64,000 nt of DNA, from contig JAEYRN010000017.1 in assembly GCA_023435565.1 (NCBI GenBank), positions 62,001 through 126,000 on the forward strand, written 5' to 3'. This document shows, one piece after another, positions 27,200 to 36,800 of the stretch (within the stretch, counting starts at the first letter, position 1; each line of letters begins with the position of its first letter). The DNA comes from Bacillota bacterium. Its GTDB lineage: Bacteria; Bacillota; UBA4882; UBA8346. The position numbers and the translations under genes were made by a program. The notes beneath the pieces were generated by a model. The model worked only from the letters and a program-made list of their open reading frames with translations, had not been told where the DNA came from and searched no databases.

Positions 27200-28210
27200 T
27201 CAAACCGCTACTTTACGCAACTGTTCCAACTTAGAGTAAGCTTTTCCTTCATTGATCAACTTTTGTGCCAAAGAAATCCCTTCTTTTAAGTCGGAAACCA
27301 TATCGGTTGCCAACAATGCCGCCGCGGCGTTAAGAAGGACTACTGCCAATTTCGGGCCTTGATCGATTCCTTTAAGAATATTCTCGGTAGTTCTGGCGTT
27401 TTCAACCGGTCCCTCACCTTTTAATACTTCTTTTGCAGCCGAGATTAAACCCAAATCCGCCGCTTTGAATTTTAAGTCATTTATTTTTCCGTCTTTCAAG
27501 ATACTGGCTTTGTTCTCACCATCAAGTGACAATTCATCCAAACCTCCGCCACCGTGAACAACAACCGCACGTTCGACACCTAACCGTTGTAGCACTTTCG
27601 CTACGGTGGTGGTAAGCTCCGGATCAAACACCCCGACCAACTGGCAGTTGGCTCCGGCAGGGTTGGTCAATGGCCCAAGTAGGTTAAAGACTGTCCTAAA
27701 ACCCAATTCCCGCCGGGGACCAATGGCATGTTTCATCGCTAGGTGAAAGACGGGAGCAAACAAAAATCCAATACCCGTTTCTTTTAAGCAAACTTCCACT
27801 TTTTCGGGAGGCAAATCTACCTTAATCCCTAAAGCCTCCAAGACATCAGCGCTTCCGCATTGGCTGGACATGGCCCGGTTCCCATGCTTGGCGACGGGAA
27901 CGCCGGCAGCCGCCACAACAAAGGCGGCGGTAGTCGAAATGTTGAAAGTATGAGAACCATCTCCGCCCGTCCCACAAGTATCAACCACCATCGGGGCTTT
28001 AAAATTCACCTTGAGGGACTTTTCCCGCATTACCCGAGCGGCCCCGGTTATTTCGTCTACTGTTTCCCCTTTTAAACGTAACGCTGTTAAGAAACTACCG
28101 ATTTGGGCCGGTGAAGCCTGACCTTCCATTATTTCATTAGTAGCCCCAATCATTTCGGTTTCCGTTAAATCCTCTTGACGCACCAACTTTGCTAAACTCT
28201 CTTTAATCAT
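27200..28210 (-). CDS. trpD: Anthranilate phosphoribosyltransferase
   Basis: A 336-residue protein with the TrpD motifs DTCGTGGDGSHTFNIST (PRPP site) and KHGNRAMSSQCGSADVLEALG. It transfers phosphoribose from PRPP to anthranilate. AGGAG precedes the ATG, which is 18 bases after trpG. Confidence 0.98.
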   Translation of the reverse strand: MIKESLAKLVRQEDLTETEMIGATNEIMEGQASPAQIGSFLTALRLKGETVDEITGAARVMREKSLKVNFKAPMVVDTCGTGGDGSHTFNISTTAAFVVAAAGVPVAKHGNRAMSSQCGSADVLEALGIKVDLPPEKVEVCLKETGIGFLFAPVFHLAMKHAIGPRRELGFRTVFNLLGPLTNPAGANCQLVGVFDPELTTTVAKVLQRLGVERAVVVHGGGGLDELSLDGENKASILKDGKINDLKFKAADLGLISAAKEVLKGEGPVENARTTENILKGIDQGPKLAVVLLNAAAALLATDMVSDLKEGISLAQKLINEGKAYSKLEQLRKVAV

Positions 28211-28228
28211 CTTTGCTCAGCTCCTCTT

Positions 28229-28957
28229 TTACTTTTTTTCCAATTCGGATTGAGTCTGGCGTAACGGCGGTATGGAAAAATCGTTACATAAAACCGCCTC
28301 GCTTTGGTATGCGGCTTTTTGAAGCGATAATATCTCCGCTGCATCTGAAATCATTGCATTCTTAATTACCGGGCGGCCAGTATCTTTGGGTTGATTCACA
28401 CTTAAAAAATTGGCTAATAATTTTTTTCCGATTCCGGTAAAGATCGACTCGGGGTGAAACTGAACCCCATAGGTTTGGTGCCGGTTGTGTTTTAACCCCA
28501 TTATTAACCCGTCTTCCGTTGTGGCAGTGACCTCCATATTTTTAGGCAGTGTATCTCGTTCCACCACCAAAGAATGATACCGTACCGCTTCAAACGGCTG
28601 AGGAATATCGTTAAATAGCTCCCGACCGTTATGATATACCAAACTCATCTTCCCATGGACCGGATAAGGCGCCCGTACCACTGAACCGCCAAATACTTCT
28701 CCGATGCATTGATGCCCAAGGCAAACCCCTAATATTGGTACTTTACCGGAAAAATGCCTAATCACCTCTAGGGAAATTCCACTTTCCTTCGGAGTACATG
28801 GTCCCGGAGAAACAACAAGGTAATTTGGATGCAAATCTTCTATTTCTCCAATGTTAACCCGATCATTACGAAAAACTGTCGGTTTAATCTTTAATTCGCC
28901 GAAATATTGGACCAAGTTGTAAGTAAATGAATCATAATTATCAATAATTACTAACAT
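28229..28957 (-). CDS. trpG: Anthranilate synthase glutaminase subunit with C-terminal GNAT fragment
   Basis: A 242-residue protein. Residues 1-190 are a complete class I glutamine amidotransferase: NYDSFTYNLVQYF, PGPCTPKESGIS, the Cys in LGVCLGHQ and the His-Glu pair in QFHPES. It supplies ammonia to TrpE. Residues about 195-242 are extra: IKNAMISDAAEILSLQKAAY, then SEAVLCNDFSIPPLRQT, which match the N-terminus of a GNAT acetyltransferase family (pattern DAxEIxxLQKxAYQSEA). The acetyl-CoA site is absent, so this is a truncated gene fused in frame. Two bases separate it from trpE. Confidence 0.95.
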   Translation of the reverse strand: MLVIIDNYDSFTYNLVQYFGELKIKPTVFRNDRVNIGEIEDLHPNYLVVSPGPCTPKESGISLEVIRHFSGKVPILGVCLGHQCIGEVFGGSVVRAPYPVHGKMSLVYHNGRELFNDIPQPFEAVRYHSLVVERDTLPKNMEVTATTEDGLIMGLKHNRHQTYGVQFHPESIFTGIGKKLLANFLSVNQPKDTGRPVIKNAMISDAAEILSLQKAAYQSEAVLCNDFSIPPLRQTQSELEKK

Positions 28958-28959
28958 CC

Positions 28960-31269
28960 TTATCTCCCCCCAGCTCGGGCCAATGCGGCTAATAGAGCTC
29001 CTGCCTTATGCATGGATTCCTCATATTCTCGTTCCGGAACTGAGTCCGCTACAATCCCTGCCCCTGCTTGAAGATGGGCTTTCCCATCTTTGAATAACAC
29101 TGTCCGAATAGTAATACAAGTATCCATATTACCGTTAAAACCCATATATCCGACTGAACCGCCATAAAATTCCCGGCGTGTCGGTTCCATTTCATCAATA
29201 ATTTCCATAGCCCGGATCTTAGGAGCACCGGAGAGGGTCCCCGCCGGAAAAACAGCCCGTAATAAGTCGGGTCCCGAATAATCCTCAAGCAATTCACCTT
29301 GAATAGTAGAGACAATATGCATTACATGAGAATAAAACTCAATCGCCATTAATTCCATGACTCGAACACTTCCGAATTTGCAGACCCTCCCCAAATCGTT
29401 TCGACCAAGGTCCACCAGCATAACATGTTCGGCCCGTTCCTTTTCATCCGCCAGTAATTCCTGTCGAATTTTTTCATCTTCCGGAGCCGAATTCCCGCGA
29501 GGTTTAGTCCCGGCAATTGGTTTTAAAGTTACTACACCCTCCTCCAAACGGACCATAACTTCAGGAGAGGAACCGGCCAACTGAAACTTACCGAAATCCA
29601 GATAGAACAAATATGGTGATGGATTGATAGTCCGGAGCACCCTGTAAAACATGAATGGATCCCCAAAATAGTCTTGAATAATCCGTTGCGATAAAACAAC
29701 TTGAAAAGCATCTCCCGCTCCAATATATTCCTTGATCCGCTCAACTCTTTCCATAAACTCGGTTTTTGATAAAGTGACTTCTGCGGTAGTACCAGTCTCA
29801 AATTTATCTCCATTAGGTATTGATCCCAAACGTATCTCCCGTTCAAAACGAACTAAGATTTCGTTCAATTCTTGCTCCGATTCCCGATATGACCCTTCCA
29901 AATCTGATTGATTAACCTTGCTTAAAACAATTATGGTGATTTTATGTGATACATGATCAAAACGGGCTAAGTATTTCGGAACAACCCAGTAAATATCCGG
30001 TAGACCAGTCACTGGTTTGGTTCCTGAAGGCAAATTTTCAACCTGCCTTACATAATCATATCCCGTAAAGCCCACCGCGCCTCCATAGAATTTACCCAGT
30101 TCAGGCATGGGGGCTACTTTTAAGGAATCCAATTTTAGCTTAATTTCCGACAAAGGTTCGCCTTCTTTTTGGCAGGAACCGTTCCGGTCAATAATAGTTA
30201 GTTCGGAGCCGGAGGCTTTAAATGTAAGTAATGGATTCCAGCCGATAAAAGAGTAGCGCCCCACTTGTTCCCCACGTTCAACGCTTTCCAATAAAAAACG
30301 CCCCTCGCCTTCAGTTAACTTAGCAAAGGTAGTGACCGGCGTTTCCGCATCATTGACTAGTTCGGAATAAACCGGTATATAACGGTATCCTTCTCCTACC
30401 AATTCTTGATAACACTTTGGAACTGGTAAAACCGATACATTATTAATAGTTTCAATCTTGGGTCGGGTTAATGACAACTCTCTCATTAGACTCTGGAAAC
30501 TTGAAAAATCGAGGGATTGCATCCCATCGGAAAGTGCAACGGCTGGGTTAGGGTGAACTTCAATGATTAATCCGTCTGCCCCGGCCGAAAGAGCAGCCTT
30601 GGCCACCGGGATAACCAGATCGCTCCGACCAGTGCCATGACTGGGATCGGCAAAGACCGGCAAATGGGTTAATTGTTTTAATAAGGGGATTGCATTAATA
30701 TCCAGCGTGTTTCGGGTAATGGTCTCAAAAGTGCGGATTCCCCGTTCACAAAGAATAACCCGGGGGTTGCCTTCTTTGAGAATATACTCGGCTGCCTGCA
30801 ACAACTCTTGAACTGTGGCTGACAGTCCCCGTTTCAATAATACCGGCAGAGTACAATTTCCCGCCGCCTTTAAGAGCTCAAAGTTTTGCATATTACGGGC
30901 GCCGATTTGGATCATATCGGCATAGCCGGACACCTCATTAATCTGAGCAATACTGGTCACTTCAACTACGGTAAACAAGCCTGTTGCAGCTTTTGCTTTA
31001 GTCAAATACTCAAGGCCCGATCTTCCCAATCCCTGAAAACTATAAGGGGAACTTCGCGGTTTATAGACCCCGCCCCTTAATCCATGGGCGCCATTGGCTT
31101 TAACAAACTCGGCGACCATAAGCAATTGCTCTTCCGACTCAACCGCGCAAGGCCCGGCGATTATCACCGGATTACCTGCTCCTACTTTGATATTGCCAAT
31201 CTCAAAGTAACTACTGACTCCATTTGCCCTTACTAAAGGTAAATTCTCTAAAAACGCTTCTCGACTCAA
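28960..31269 (-). CDS. aroF-trpE: DAHP synthase - anthranilate synthase component I fusion
   Basis: A 769-residue bifunctional protein. Residues about 1-270 are a type I-beta DAHP synthase (VIIAGPCAVESEEQ, LRGGVYKPRSSPYSFQG, FADPSHGTGRSDLV) without the extra N-terminal regulatory domain of some relatives. Residues about 290-769 are TrpE: LLES for tryptophan feedback, SPEVMVRLEEG, KPIAGTKPRG, GTLSGAPKIRAMEIID and GGSVGYMGFNGNMDTCI. It joins the first step of aromatic synthesis to the first of the tryptophan branch. The open frame extends to 31332 through the leader terminator, but TTG at 31267-31269 is the start since GGAGGAGGA precedes it. Confidence 0.95.
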   Translation of the reverse strand: MSREAFLENLPLVRANGVSSYFEIGNIKVGAGNPVIIAGPCAVESEEQLLMVAEFVKANGAHGLRGGVYKPRSSPYSFQGLGRSGLEYLTKAKAATGLFTVVEVTSIAQINEVSGYADMIQIGARNMQNFELLKAAGNCTLPVLLKRGLSATVQELLQAAEYILKEGNPRVILCERGIRTFETITRNTLDINAIPLLKQLTHLPVFADPSHGTGRSDLVIPVAKAALSAGADGLIIEVHPNPAVALSDGMQSLDFSSFQSLMRELSLTRPKIETINNVSVLPVPKCYQELVGEGYRYIPVYSELVNDAETPVTTFAKLTEGEGRFLLESVERGEQVGRYSFIGWNPLLTFKASGSELTIIDRNGSCQKEGEPLSEIKLKLDSLKVAPMPELGKFYGGAVGFTGYDYVRQVENLPSGTKPVTGLPDIYWVVPKYLARFDHVSHKITIIVLSKVNQSDLEGSYRESEQELNEILVRFEREIRLGSIPNGDKFETGTTAEVTLSKTEFMERVERIKEYIGAGDAFQVVLSQRIIQDYFGDPFMFYRVLRTINPSPYLFYLDFGKFQLAGSSPEVMVRLEEGVVTLKPIAGTKPRGNSAPEDEKIRQELLADEKERAEHVMLVDLGRNDLGRVCKFGSVRVMELMAIEFYSHVMHIVSTIQGELLEDYSGPDLLRAVFPAGTLSGAPKIRAMEIIDEMEPTRREFYGGSVGYMGFNGNMDTCITIRTVLFKDGKAHLQAGAGIVADSVPEREYEESMHKAGALLAALARAGGR

Positions 31270-31280
31270 CTCTGCTCCTC

Positions 31281-31327
31281 CTCCAAAATAAAAATAAAAA
31301 GACCAGACTCCTAAGAGTCTGGTCTTT
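31281..31327 (-). terminator. Attenuator terminator of the trp leader
   Basis: On the minus strand AAAGACCAGACTC (31315-31327) pairs with GAGTCTGGTCTTT (31298-31310), followed by a U-rich run (31281-31300). The start of the aroF-trpE gene lies just beyond. An alternative hairpin, GAGTAGTC (31338-31345) with GACCAGACTC, would block it and includes the last TRAP triplet. Confidence 0.9.
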
Positions 31328-31342
31328 AACAAACCATGACTA

Positions 31343-31386
31343 CTCAGCTCGCCTCTGCTAAACTCAAGCTAAACTATACTATACTC
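31343..31386 (-). promoter_or_regulatory. TRAP-binding site: nine (G/U)AG triplets
   Basis: Read on the minus strand, GAG, UAG, UAG, UAG, GAG, UAG, GAG, GAG, GAG occupy 31386 down to 31343 with a five-base period, broken once by six. Two-base spacers between (G/U)AG triplets are the signature of RNA that wraps the 11-subunit TRAP ring. The site lies 16 bases before the terminator stem, and its last triplet overlaps the antiterminator, as in Bacillus subtilis trp. With tryptophan, TRAP would bind and let the terminator form. Confidence 0.93.
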
Positions 31387-31395
31387 GACTGTTTT

Positions 31396-31459
31396 GCCTA
31401 TGGGCGATTGATTAATCGCCCCTATCCTATGCCTATGGGCAATTTATAAATTGCCCCTA
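31396..31459. repeat. Two tandem REP-like palindromes
   Basis: Units 31396-31424 and 31431-31459 are each 29 bases, GCCTATGGGC-stem-GCCCCTA, six bases apart. The stems GGGCGATT/AATCGCCC and GGGCAATT/AATTGCCC differ by a compensating pair change. They lie between mtrB and the TRAP site. Confidence 0.8.
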
Positions 31460-31475
31460 CAAACTCCATTATATT

Positions 31476-31718
31476 CTATTCTTTACCGGCCTTGATGGGA
31501 CCGTGTTTTGTGAAAACTTCCGCTTTTCCTCTAATCTTCATTGCCGAGGTATGTTCGGTAAACTGGAAGATCATTACCTCACCTTGGTCCAGTTTTTCGG
31601 TATGGTGAAATCTAGTGTCCCTGCCCCTTGTTAAACCGATAATCGTGACTCCATCCTCCAAGGCGCGTACCGCGACATAGTCACCGCTGATTGATTCATA
31701 ATGTTCAACTTGGTCCAT
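31476..31718 (-). CDS. mtrB: trp RNA-binding attenuation protein (TRAP)
   Basis: An 80-residue protein with GGAG before the ATG. It follows the MtrB pattern throughout: DYVAVRALEDGVTIIGLTRG, DTRFHHTEKLDQGEV and QFTEHTSAMKIRG. In TRAP, an 11-mer ring, tryptophan sits between subunits and each subunit contacts one (G/U)AG triplet through Lys/Arg residues; KIRG fits that site. It is the first gene of the trp operon here, with its own target 90 bases downstream, whereas in Bacillus subtilis mtrB is in the folE operon. Confidence 0.97.
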   Translation of the reverse strand: MDQVEHYESISGDYVAVRALEDGVTIIGLTRGRDTRFHHTEKLDQGEVMIFQFTEHTSAMKIRGKAEVFTKHGPIKAGKE

Positions 31719-31743
31719 TTTTTCTCCATCATACTTTTACCTT

Positions 31744-31773
31744 ATTATAGTAAACCATGGCTATAACTGTCAA
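31744..31773 (-). promoter_or_regulatory. Promoter of mtrB and the trp operon
   Basis: On the minus strand TTGACA (31768-31773), 18 bases, TATAAT (31744-31749): both hexamers are perfect matches. It is 25 bases upstream of mtrB. Confidence 0.9.
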
Positions 31774-31839
31774 GATTATATTTACCTTTTTCATCAAGGT
31801 TATTAAAAACCGTTATTCTTAACAAAACTCGCTCATATA

Positions 31840-32463
31840 TTAGTTTTCTAATTCCGAAACTACGGGCTTAGCTTCGGCATTATTCTCAAAAATACTATGA
31901 TACGAAAATAAATCACCAAACATTACCATTCGATCGCCGGCCGCCAAAACCTCCAAACCTTTTGGAAAAGGGGTCAACTCGCCATGGCGCTCAATTGCCA
32001 GTACTAATAGGTTTTTCTTTCTAAGATCCAATTCAGCCAGGGTCTTTGAAGTAACACCTGAATTAAAGCCAATTTCCTTATAAATAATTCCCCAATTGTA
32101 GTTGAGATTCAGGACACGTTCAAATTTTTCTCCTTTGTTAACATGCCCTTCCAAAAACCAATATGCATGAAATAATATTAAGAACAGTAAAACAGGTAAA
32201 TAGACCAGCTCATTGGAGTTTACCCAAGTGATAGTAAAAATGAGCAACATTAACCACCAGGCTTTCCCTAATAGGGTCGCCCACTTCAGAGTTGATCTTA
32301 AATTACCTGAGAGTATGTTCTCATGTTGGAATATAACCGATTCCCATGTGCTTCGTAGCGCTTCCGGGTAGCTGTTTCCATTCCTGATCAGCCGAAAAAT
32401 CAGCAAAGCTAAAGCGCTAATATTAATTCCGATTAAAACTAATAATTTACCGATTGCCGTCAT
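31840..32463 (-). CDS. Membrane protein with TrkA-C (RCK-C) domain
   Basis: A 207-residue protein; the ATG at 32463 is chosen, though a GTG three codons earlier is possible. Residues 5-25 and two segments at about 65-105 are hydrophobic. Residues about 135-200 (SKTLAELDLRKKNLLVLAIE, LEVLAAGDRMVMFGD) match a TrkA-C domain, which binds ligands such as c-di-AMP in several Bacillota transport proteins. The pore partner is not evident, so it may regulate transport or sense a nucleotide. Confidence 0.8.
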   Translation of the reverse strand: MTAIGKLLVLIGINISALALLIFRLIRNGNSYPEALRSTWESVIFQHENILSGNLRSTLKWATLLGKAWWLMLLIFTITWVNSNELVYLPVLLFLILFHAYWFLEGHVNKGEKFERVLNLNYNWGIIYKEIGFNSGVTSKTLAELDLRKKNLLVLAIERHGELTPFPKGLEVLAAGDRMVMFGDLFSYHSIFENNAEAKPVVSELEN

Positions 32464-32529
32464 CTCTCTCACCCTGTAAAAGATATGTTGAAACAGGTGG
32501 ATAAATGACAGGCTCTTTCTTAAGTATCT

Positions 32530-33759
32530 CTAAATTAGACCGCGTTTAATGAAACCGGCCTTTAATTCTTCCACGGTCTTCGGTTCCCTGGCGACTCCGG
32601 TGTCCATAGCTGCTTGGGCTACCGCTAAAGCAACCGCCGGAACTACCCGCCGATCGAATGGTTGCGGTATAACGTACTCATTGGAAAGTTCCTGATTGGA
32701 AATTAAAGATGCGATGGCTTGAGCAGCAGCCACTTTCATCTGTTCATTGATTTCCGAAGCCCTAACATCCAATGTGCCCCTAAAAATCCCGGGAAACCCT
32801 AGTACATTATTAACTTGGTTTTTAAAATCCGAACGGCCTGTTCCAACAACCACGGCGCCAGCCGCGATAGCATCCTCAGGCATTATTTCAGGAACCGGAT
32901 TAGCCAACCCGAAAATAATCGCTTTCGGGGCCATCGACTTGACCATTTCTTTAGAAACAACATTAGCTGCGGATACTCCAATAAAAACATCAGCTCCGTC
33001 CATTACATCGGGAAGACTGCCTTTTACCCCCTTTGGATTTGTCAGACAGGCAATTTCTTCTTTGTATTTATTCTTAGAATCTTTGCCGGGATATAATAAG
33101 CCTTTACTATCACAAATTTTAATATTCAAATAATCGACCCCTGCAGCGTTTAAAAGCTTTGCAATAGAAATTCCCGCTGCTCCGGCGCCATTTATTACCA
33201 CTTTTACCCGATTTATCTCCTTATTCAAGACTTTCAAGGCATTAATGATGCCGGCGAAACAAACTACCGCCGTGCCATGTTGATCGTCATGAAAAACCGG
33301 GATTTTGAGGCTGTTCTTTAATTTCTCCTCAATTTCAAAACATCTCGGACCGGAGATATCCTCTAGGTTTATTCCGCCGAAAGTCGGTTCCAACCACTTA
33401 ACGGCTTGGACTACTTCATCCACTATTTTGGTTGAAAGACAAATCGGAAAGGCGTCAACATCGGCGAAGGTTTTAAAGAGAATCGCTTTTCCCTCCATTA
33501 CCGGTAGTCCCGCCTCCGGTCCGATGTCCCCCAATCCCAAAACCGCTGTACCATCGGAAACAACAGCTACCATATTGCCACGATTAGTATATTGATAACT
33601 TAAAACCGGATTAGCTTCAATCTCTTTGCAAGGTTCGGCCACACCCGGAGAATAAGCTAGACTTAAATCCATACTATTCTGAACCGGTACTTTACTAACA
33701 ATCCCAACCTTACCCCGATTTACCCGGTGTAATTCCAAAGCCTGTTCACGAAGGCCCAT
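32530..33759 (-). CDS. NAD(P)-dependent malic enzyme
   Basis: A 409-residue protein; the second of two adjacent ATG codons is chosen as it lies five bases after GGAGGTAA. Features are SLAYSPGVAEPCKEI, FGGINLEDISGPRCF, FHDDQHGTAVV (metal and malate site), INGAGAAGISIAKLL (nucleotide loop) and GRSDFKNQVNNVLGFPG. It decarboxylates malate to pyruvate in the cytoplasm. It is the short bacterial form without a phosphotransacetylase domain. Confidence 0.96.
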   Translation of the reverse strand: MGLREQALELHRVNRGKVGIVSKVPVQNSMDLSLAYSPGVAEPCKEIEANPVLSYQYTNRGNMVAVVSDGTAVLGLGDIGPEAGLPVMEGKAILFKTFADVDAFPICLSTKIVDEVVQAVKWLEPTFGGINLEDISGPRCFEIEEKLKNSLKIPVFHDDQHGTAVVCFAGIINALKVLNKEINRVKVVINGAGAAGISIAKLLNAAGVDYLNIKICDSKGLLYPGKDSKNKYKEEIACLTNPKGVKGSLPDVMDGADVFIGVSAANVVSKEMVKSMAPKAIIFGLANPVPEIMPEDAIAAGAVVVGTGRSDFKNQVNNVLGFPGIFRGTLDVRASEINEQMKVAAAQAIASLISNQELSNEYVIPQPFDRRVVPAVALAVAQAAMDTGVAREPKTVEELKAGFIKRGLI

Positions 33760-33855
33760 CATTTACCTCCAACAATGAAATAACCATAAACCATTGTATC
33801 CTACTCAGTTAGTAACGGCAAGAAATTTTGGTTTAAATTCATTTAATTTTAAAAT

Positions 33856-36800
33856 TCAAGCATCCCCAAGCCATCTTACCTGGGAGGCCAAAACCTTGAC
33901 CCCTTCTTCTTGCCGTTCCAAGCGGCCCTTAATAACCACCACTCGATCCGGCTGGTATCCATCTTTAATTTCCGCATAAAGTCTGGGAAAGATAATTACT
34001 TCCACGGTACCGGTCCAATCTTCCAACCGGCACCCGGCCATTTGCGAACCGTTCTTGGTAGTAATTACCCGCCAACCGCTAATCACGCCACCGGTTAAAA
34101 TATCTTTGCCATCCGGTTCCTCCTCTAACTCAGCTAAAGGAATAACTCCATTTTGAAGGAATTTTTCACGCCATTCGTCGAGTGGATGTCCTGAAATAAA
34201 CACTCCCAAGTACTCTTTCTCCATCTGGAGCAGCTCGTTTTGGAAAAACTCCTCAATATCGATTGCTTTGATCTCCGGCGCTATTTCGCCGAGATCGAGG
34301 GTGTCCATTAAAGAAAGCTGGTTTGCAGCGTAATTTCGTTTCATTGTCTTTTCAAGGATCCCGTCTAATGAAGTCAACATCAGCCTCCGCCCATTTCCCG
34401 TACAATCTAGAGCCCCGGCTTTAATCAAACTTTCGGTTACCCGTTTATTAACTAATTGCGAACTGACCCGCCCGCAGAAATCTGCTAAAGTATGATACCT
34501 AACAGCTTTACGCCCTTCAATTATCTTTTCAATCGCACCAACACCGATGTTTTTAATACTTAACAACCCAAACCTAATCCCCTCACCCTCCGGAGCAAAG
34601 GAAGCCGTACTCAAATTAACGTCGGGCGGATAGATCGAAAGACCCATTCTGCGGCACTCTTCAATATATAAACCAATTTTATCACTATTCCCCATCACAC
34701 TGGTGAGTAAGGCCGCCATAAATTCCTGTGGAAAATTGACTTTCAAATAGGCGGTCTGGTAACTAACCAAAGCATAAGCCGCAGAATGAGACTTATTAAA
34801 CCCGTACCCCGAAAAATACTCCATCAGATCAAAAATAGCGGCTGCTGTTTCTTTGGAAAGACCTTTAATCTCAGCTCCGTCGATAAAACGTTCCCGCATC
34901 GCCGTTAACACTTCCGGTTTCTTTTTACCCATAGCACGCCTGACAAGATCGGCTTCGCCTAAAGAAAACCCGCCAACTTCACTGGCAATCCGCATTACCT
35001 GTTCCTGATATAAAATTACTCCGTAAGTCTCCTTTAAAATCGGTTCTAATGAGGGATCCAGGTAGCGAACATCCTTTTGACCATGGCGGACTTTGATATA
35101 ATCATCAATCATTCCGCTGCCTAAAGGACCAGGGCGGTATAGGGCCATTAACGCCGTAAGGTCTTCCATTTTATCCGGCTTTAACCGGACTAAAATTCTT
35201 CTAATTCCACTACTTTCCAACTGAAATACACCCAGTGTATGACCGGCCTGCAGTTCCTGATAGGTTGCCCCGTCATTTAATGGAATTTGATCCAAATCAA
35301 TAATAATACCCCGATTATGCCGGATCAACTCCATAGTGTCACGGAGGACCGTCAAAGTCCTAAGCCCCAAAAAATCCATTTTTAAAAGGCCTAAGCATTC
35401 CACGTCTTCCATGGGAAACTGGGTAATTACCTCATCCTCGTTGGAGCGTCCTAAAGGAAGATAGGTAGTAAGCGGTTCTCCCGATATAACAACACCGGCG
35501 GCATGAGTTGAAGCGTGTCTTGGAAAACCCTCGATTTTTTCGGCAATTGAAAGCAAGTAAGCGATTTTAGGATTATTTTTTACCAAAGTATTAATTTCTT
35601 CGGATTGATTCCTGGCTTCAGCAAGGGAAATACCCAGTTCATGCGGGATCATTTTGGCAACCCGGTCAACTTCCCCATAGGGTAAACCTAAAACCCGGCC
35701 CACATCTCTGACTGCCGCTCGAGCCGCCATGGTCCCAAAGGTAATAATCTGAGCCACCCGGTCTTCGCCAAAACGGTTTCGGACATAACTGATTACTTCC
35801 CCGCGGCGTTCGTAACAAAAATCAATATCAATGTCAGGCATGGAAATCCGTTCCGGATTTAGAAACCGCTCAAACAGTAAACCATGGTCAATCGGATCAA
35901 GATTGGTTATTCCAAGTAAATATGCGACCAAGCTCCCCGCGGCCGAGCCTCGCCCCGGACCGACCATAATCCGGTTCACCTTTGCATAATTTACGAAATC
36001 ACGAACTATCAAAAAATAACCCGGAAACCCCATCTGACTTATTACATTAAGTTCATATCGAAGACGATCTTCCCGGACAGTATTCCAAGTTTCTCCCCTA
36101 ACCTTAATTCCTTGACGGCATAACTCCTCTAAATATGCTTCAGGAGTAGTCCCATCCGGTATGTGATACTCAGGCATATGAAATTTACCCAGTTCAAGCC
36201 GGACATTACAGCGTTCTGCAATTTTAGCGGTATTCGTTAAGGCTTCGGGATAATTCGGAAAAAGATTATCCATTTCTGTTTGTCTTTTTAGATAAAACTC
36301 CGGAGTCGCGAACTTTAAGCGATTGGTCTCATCCACTGTCTTTCCGGTTTGGATACAAAGCAACACATCATGGACCGTGGCGTCCTCACGATTCAAATAG
36401 TGAACGTCGTTAGTCGCCACCAAAGGGGCACCACATTCCTCAGCCAATTCTGCCAGAATTCGGTTAACATTACGTTGTTCGGCTAATTGCTGGTATTGAA
36501 GTTCCAAATAAAAATTGTCTTTTCCGAAAATATTCTGATAGCTTAAGATAAGCTTCTTGGCTTCTTCGATCCGGTTCTCTAAAATAGGCCGGGATATAAC
36601 TCCGTTCAAACAGGCTGAAAGGGCAATTAAACCTTGAGAATACTGTTTTAAAGTCTCAAGGTCAATTCGAGGCTTGTAATAAAACCCTTCCAAATGAGCA
36701 ATGGAAACTAGTTTTAATAAATTCCGATACCCACAATTATTCTCAGCCAGCAATACCAGGTGGTAGGGATTGTCGTCCACTTTTGCTATCTTATCAGTTA

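Noticed and set aside
31270..31332. Longer N-terminus for the aroF-trpE fusion
   Set aside because: The extra codons translate the attenuator terminator; GGAGGAGGA before TTG at 31267-31269 marks the true start.
31281..31475. Trp T-box or leader peptide with tandem Trp codons
   Set aside because: No T-box core sequence and no short frame with adjacent TGG codons; the (G/U)AG triplets and mtrB explain the leader.
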